Positions 12,505 through 13,529 of a stretch of 13,529 nt of DNA are shown piece by piece; position 1 is the first letter of the stretch, and the number at the start of each line of letters is the position of its first letter. Where the stretch lies: NCBI GenBank assembly GCA_903930485.1, contig CAIYYO010000196.1, positions 1 to 13,529 of the forward strand, read 5' to 3'. A program made the translations under genes and the position numbers. This DNA comes from Methanobacteriota archaeon (lineage in GTDB: Archaea > Altiarchaeota > Altiarchaeia > IMC4 > QMZM01). The notes under the pieces were generated by a model. That model did not search any database. It saw nothing but the letters and a program-made list of their open reading frames with translations, and was not told the origin of the DNA.

Positions 12505-13529
12505 ATGGGTAAAACTATTTCAGAAAAGATACTGGGCAACCACTCGGGCAAGGACGCGCACGCGGGAGAGATAGTCGTTGCAGACATCGATTACGCGATG
12601 GGGCAGGACGGAACGACGCCGCTCGCCATAAACGCGTTCAACGACATGAACGCCAAAGACGTGTTCGACCCGGAAAGAATAGCCCTTGTGATAGATCACA
12701 ACTCCCCCAGTCAGTCGGAATCCGTCTCGAAGCTTCACAAGATGATGCGCGACTACGCCAAAGACATGGGGATCACTAATTTCTACGACGTCGGATGCGG
12801 GGTATGCCATCAGATCATGATGGAGAAGCACGTCACGTGCGGCGACCTCGTCGTCGGCGCGGACTCGCACACGTGCACTTACGGCGCCGTCGGCGCATTC
12901 GCGACAGGCATAGGGAGTACCGACATGGCCGCAGTCTTCGCATCCGGAAAACTGTGGTTCAAGGTCCCGGAGACCCTGAGGTTCATCGTGAACGGCAAGC
13001 TTCCGAAAGGCGTTTACTCCAAGGACATCATACTGAAGCTGATAGGCGACGTGACCGCCGACGGAGCGACCTACATGGCCGCCGAATTTGCAGGCGAGAC
13101 GATAACCGGGCTAAGCGTCGATGCGCGCATGACCTTGTCCAACATGGCTATAGAGATGGGCGCCAAGGCAGGACTCGTGGAGCCTGACGAGAAGACCCTG
13201 AGATGGGTGAAAGAGCATTCCAACAAAAGTCCTAAGGTAGTGAAGAACGACAAAGACGCAGTCTATGCAAAAGTCCTGGAATACGACGCCGCGAACTTCG
13301 AACCCCAGATAGCAAGGCCTCACAGGGTGGACAACGTCTGCAACATATCGGAAGTATTCGGGACCAAGGTCGACGAAGCATACCTCGGCACGTGCACAAA
13401 CGGCCGGCTTGAGGACCTGAAGATAGCGGCCGATTTGTTGAAAGGGAAAAAGGTGGACAAAGACGTCAGATTCATAGTCGCGCCGGCTTCCCGCGACATC
13501 TACCTGAAGGCGATGGATGCGGGAATAAT
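12505..13529 (+). CDS. 3-isopropylmalate dehydratase/homoaconitase large subunit, 3' end cut by window
   Basis: The first 341 codons of an aconitase-superfamily large subunit run off the right edge; the family is about 420 residues, so roughly 80 are missing. Visible hallmarks are DHNSPSQS at 64-71, CHQ at 101-103, GADSHTCTYGAVGAFATGIGS at 118-138, a DGATYMAAE block at 186-194, and LGTCTNGR at 294-301. Cys297 is the first of three cysteines that hold the [4Fe-4S] cluster; the other two lie beyond the window. Archaeal enzymes of this size pair with a separate small subunit and act on isopropylmalate (leucine), citramalate/methylmalate (isoleucine) or homoaconitate (coenzyme B). Specificity is set mainly by the small subunit, which is not visible here, so no symbol is given. 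It begins 62 nt after the HTH-CBS gene. Confidence 0.93.
   Translation, partial: MGKTISEKILGNHSGKDAHAGEIVVADIDYAMGQDGTTPLAINAFNDMNAKDVFDPERIALVIDHNSPSQSESVSKLHKMMRDYAKDMGITNFYDVGCGVCHQIMMEKHVTCGDLVVGADSHTCTYGAVGAFATGIGSTDMAAVFASGKLWFKVPETLRFIVNGKLPKGVYSKDIILKLIGDVTADGATYMAAEFAGETITGLSVDARMTLSNMAIEMGAKAGLVEPDEKTLRWVKEHSNKSPKVVKNDKDAVYAKVLEYDAANFEPQIARPHRVDNVCNISEVFGTKVDEAYLGTCTNGRLEDLKIAADLLKGKKVDKDVRFIVAPASRDIYLKAMDAGI

Noticed and set aside
12795..13187. Arg/His-rich open frame inside the dehydratase gene
   Set aside because: Its composition is that of an out-of-frame reading of a GC-rich gene, and the dehydratase frame carries every family motif.
1..13529. CRISPR array, tRNA, rRNA or insertion sequence
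   Set aside because: No regularly spaced short repeats, no cloverleaf-like segment, and no transposase or terminal inverted repeats were seen on either strand.

Overview
The window looks archaeal. The promoters carry TATA boxes of the TATTTATA type, and several sit 29-30 nt upstream of the ATG, which implies leaderless mRNAs. A complete archaeal-type homocysteine biosynthesis set (DUF39-CBS, NIL-ferredoxin, UPF0280) is present, and the aconitase-family gene at the right edge is the short two-subunit type. GC content is moderate and AGG/ATA codons are frequent. A methanogen-related euryarchaeon or an Altiarchaeota/DPANN-like lineage would fit, but I cannot place it further.

Left half (66-7781, + strand): a block of secreted or membrane-anchored surface proteins. 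A small anchored Ig-like protein comes first. It is followed by a tandem duplication of a two-gene operon, A1-B1 then A2-B2. Each A protein has a signal peptide, a series of predicted beta-sandwich domains, a low-complexity stalk, and a C-terminal membrane helix with a short basic tail. Each B protein is secreted and has no C-terminal anchor. It is cysteine-rich, with a family-specific N-terminal region, a central Ig-like domain and a C-terminal DNRLRE/CBM96-like sandwich. In each pair the A stop and B start overlap as ATGA. Each A gene starts 29 nt from the beginning of its TATA box. B1 alone has an extra tail of about 110 residues with 15 cysteines. I do not recognise this A-B pair as a named system. 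The simplest reading is an envelope-anchored A protein partnering a secreted B protein.

Middle (7793-11765, - strand): a four-gene operon read from right to left. It encodes a DUF39-CBS homocysteine biosynthesis protein, a NIL/2x[4Fe-4S] protein, a UPF0280 (ApbE-like) protein, and a single-cysteine pyridine nucleotide-disulfide oxidoreductase. The first three are the known set for making homocysteine from aspartate semialdehyde and sulfide. The fourth is a candidate redox partner.

Right (11766-13529, + strand): a 116-bp divergent promoter region with an imperfect inverted repeat around the DUF39 TATA box, then an HTH-CBS regulator, then the 5' part of a 3-isopropylmalate dehydratase/homoaconitase large subunit cut by the window edge. 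Because the CBS pair of the DUF39 family is known to bind SAM/MTA, the divergent HTH-CBS protein is a good candidate for a transcriptional sensor of the same pathway.

No RNA genes, CRISPR arrays or insertion sequences were seen. No gene-free stretch exceeds 120 bases.
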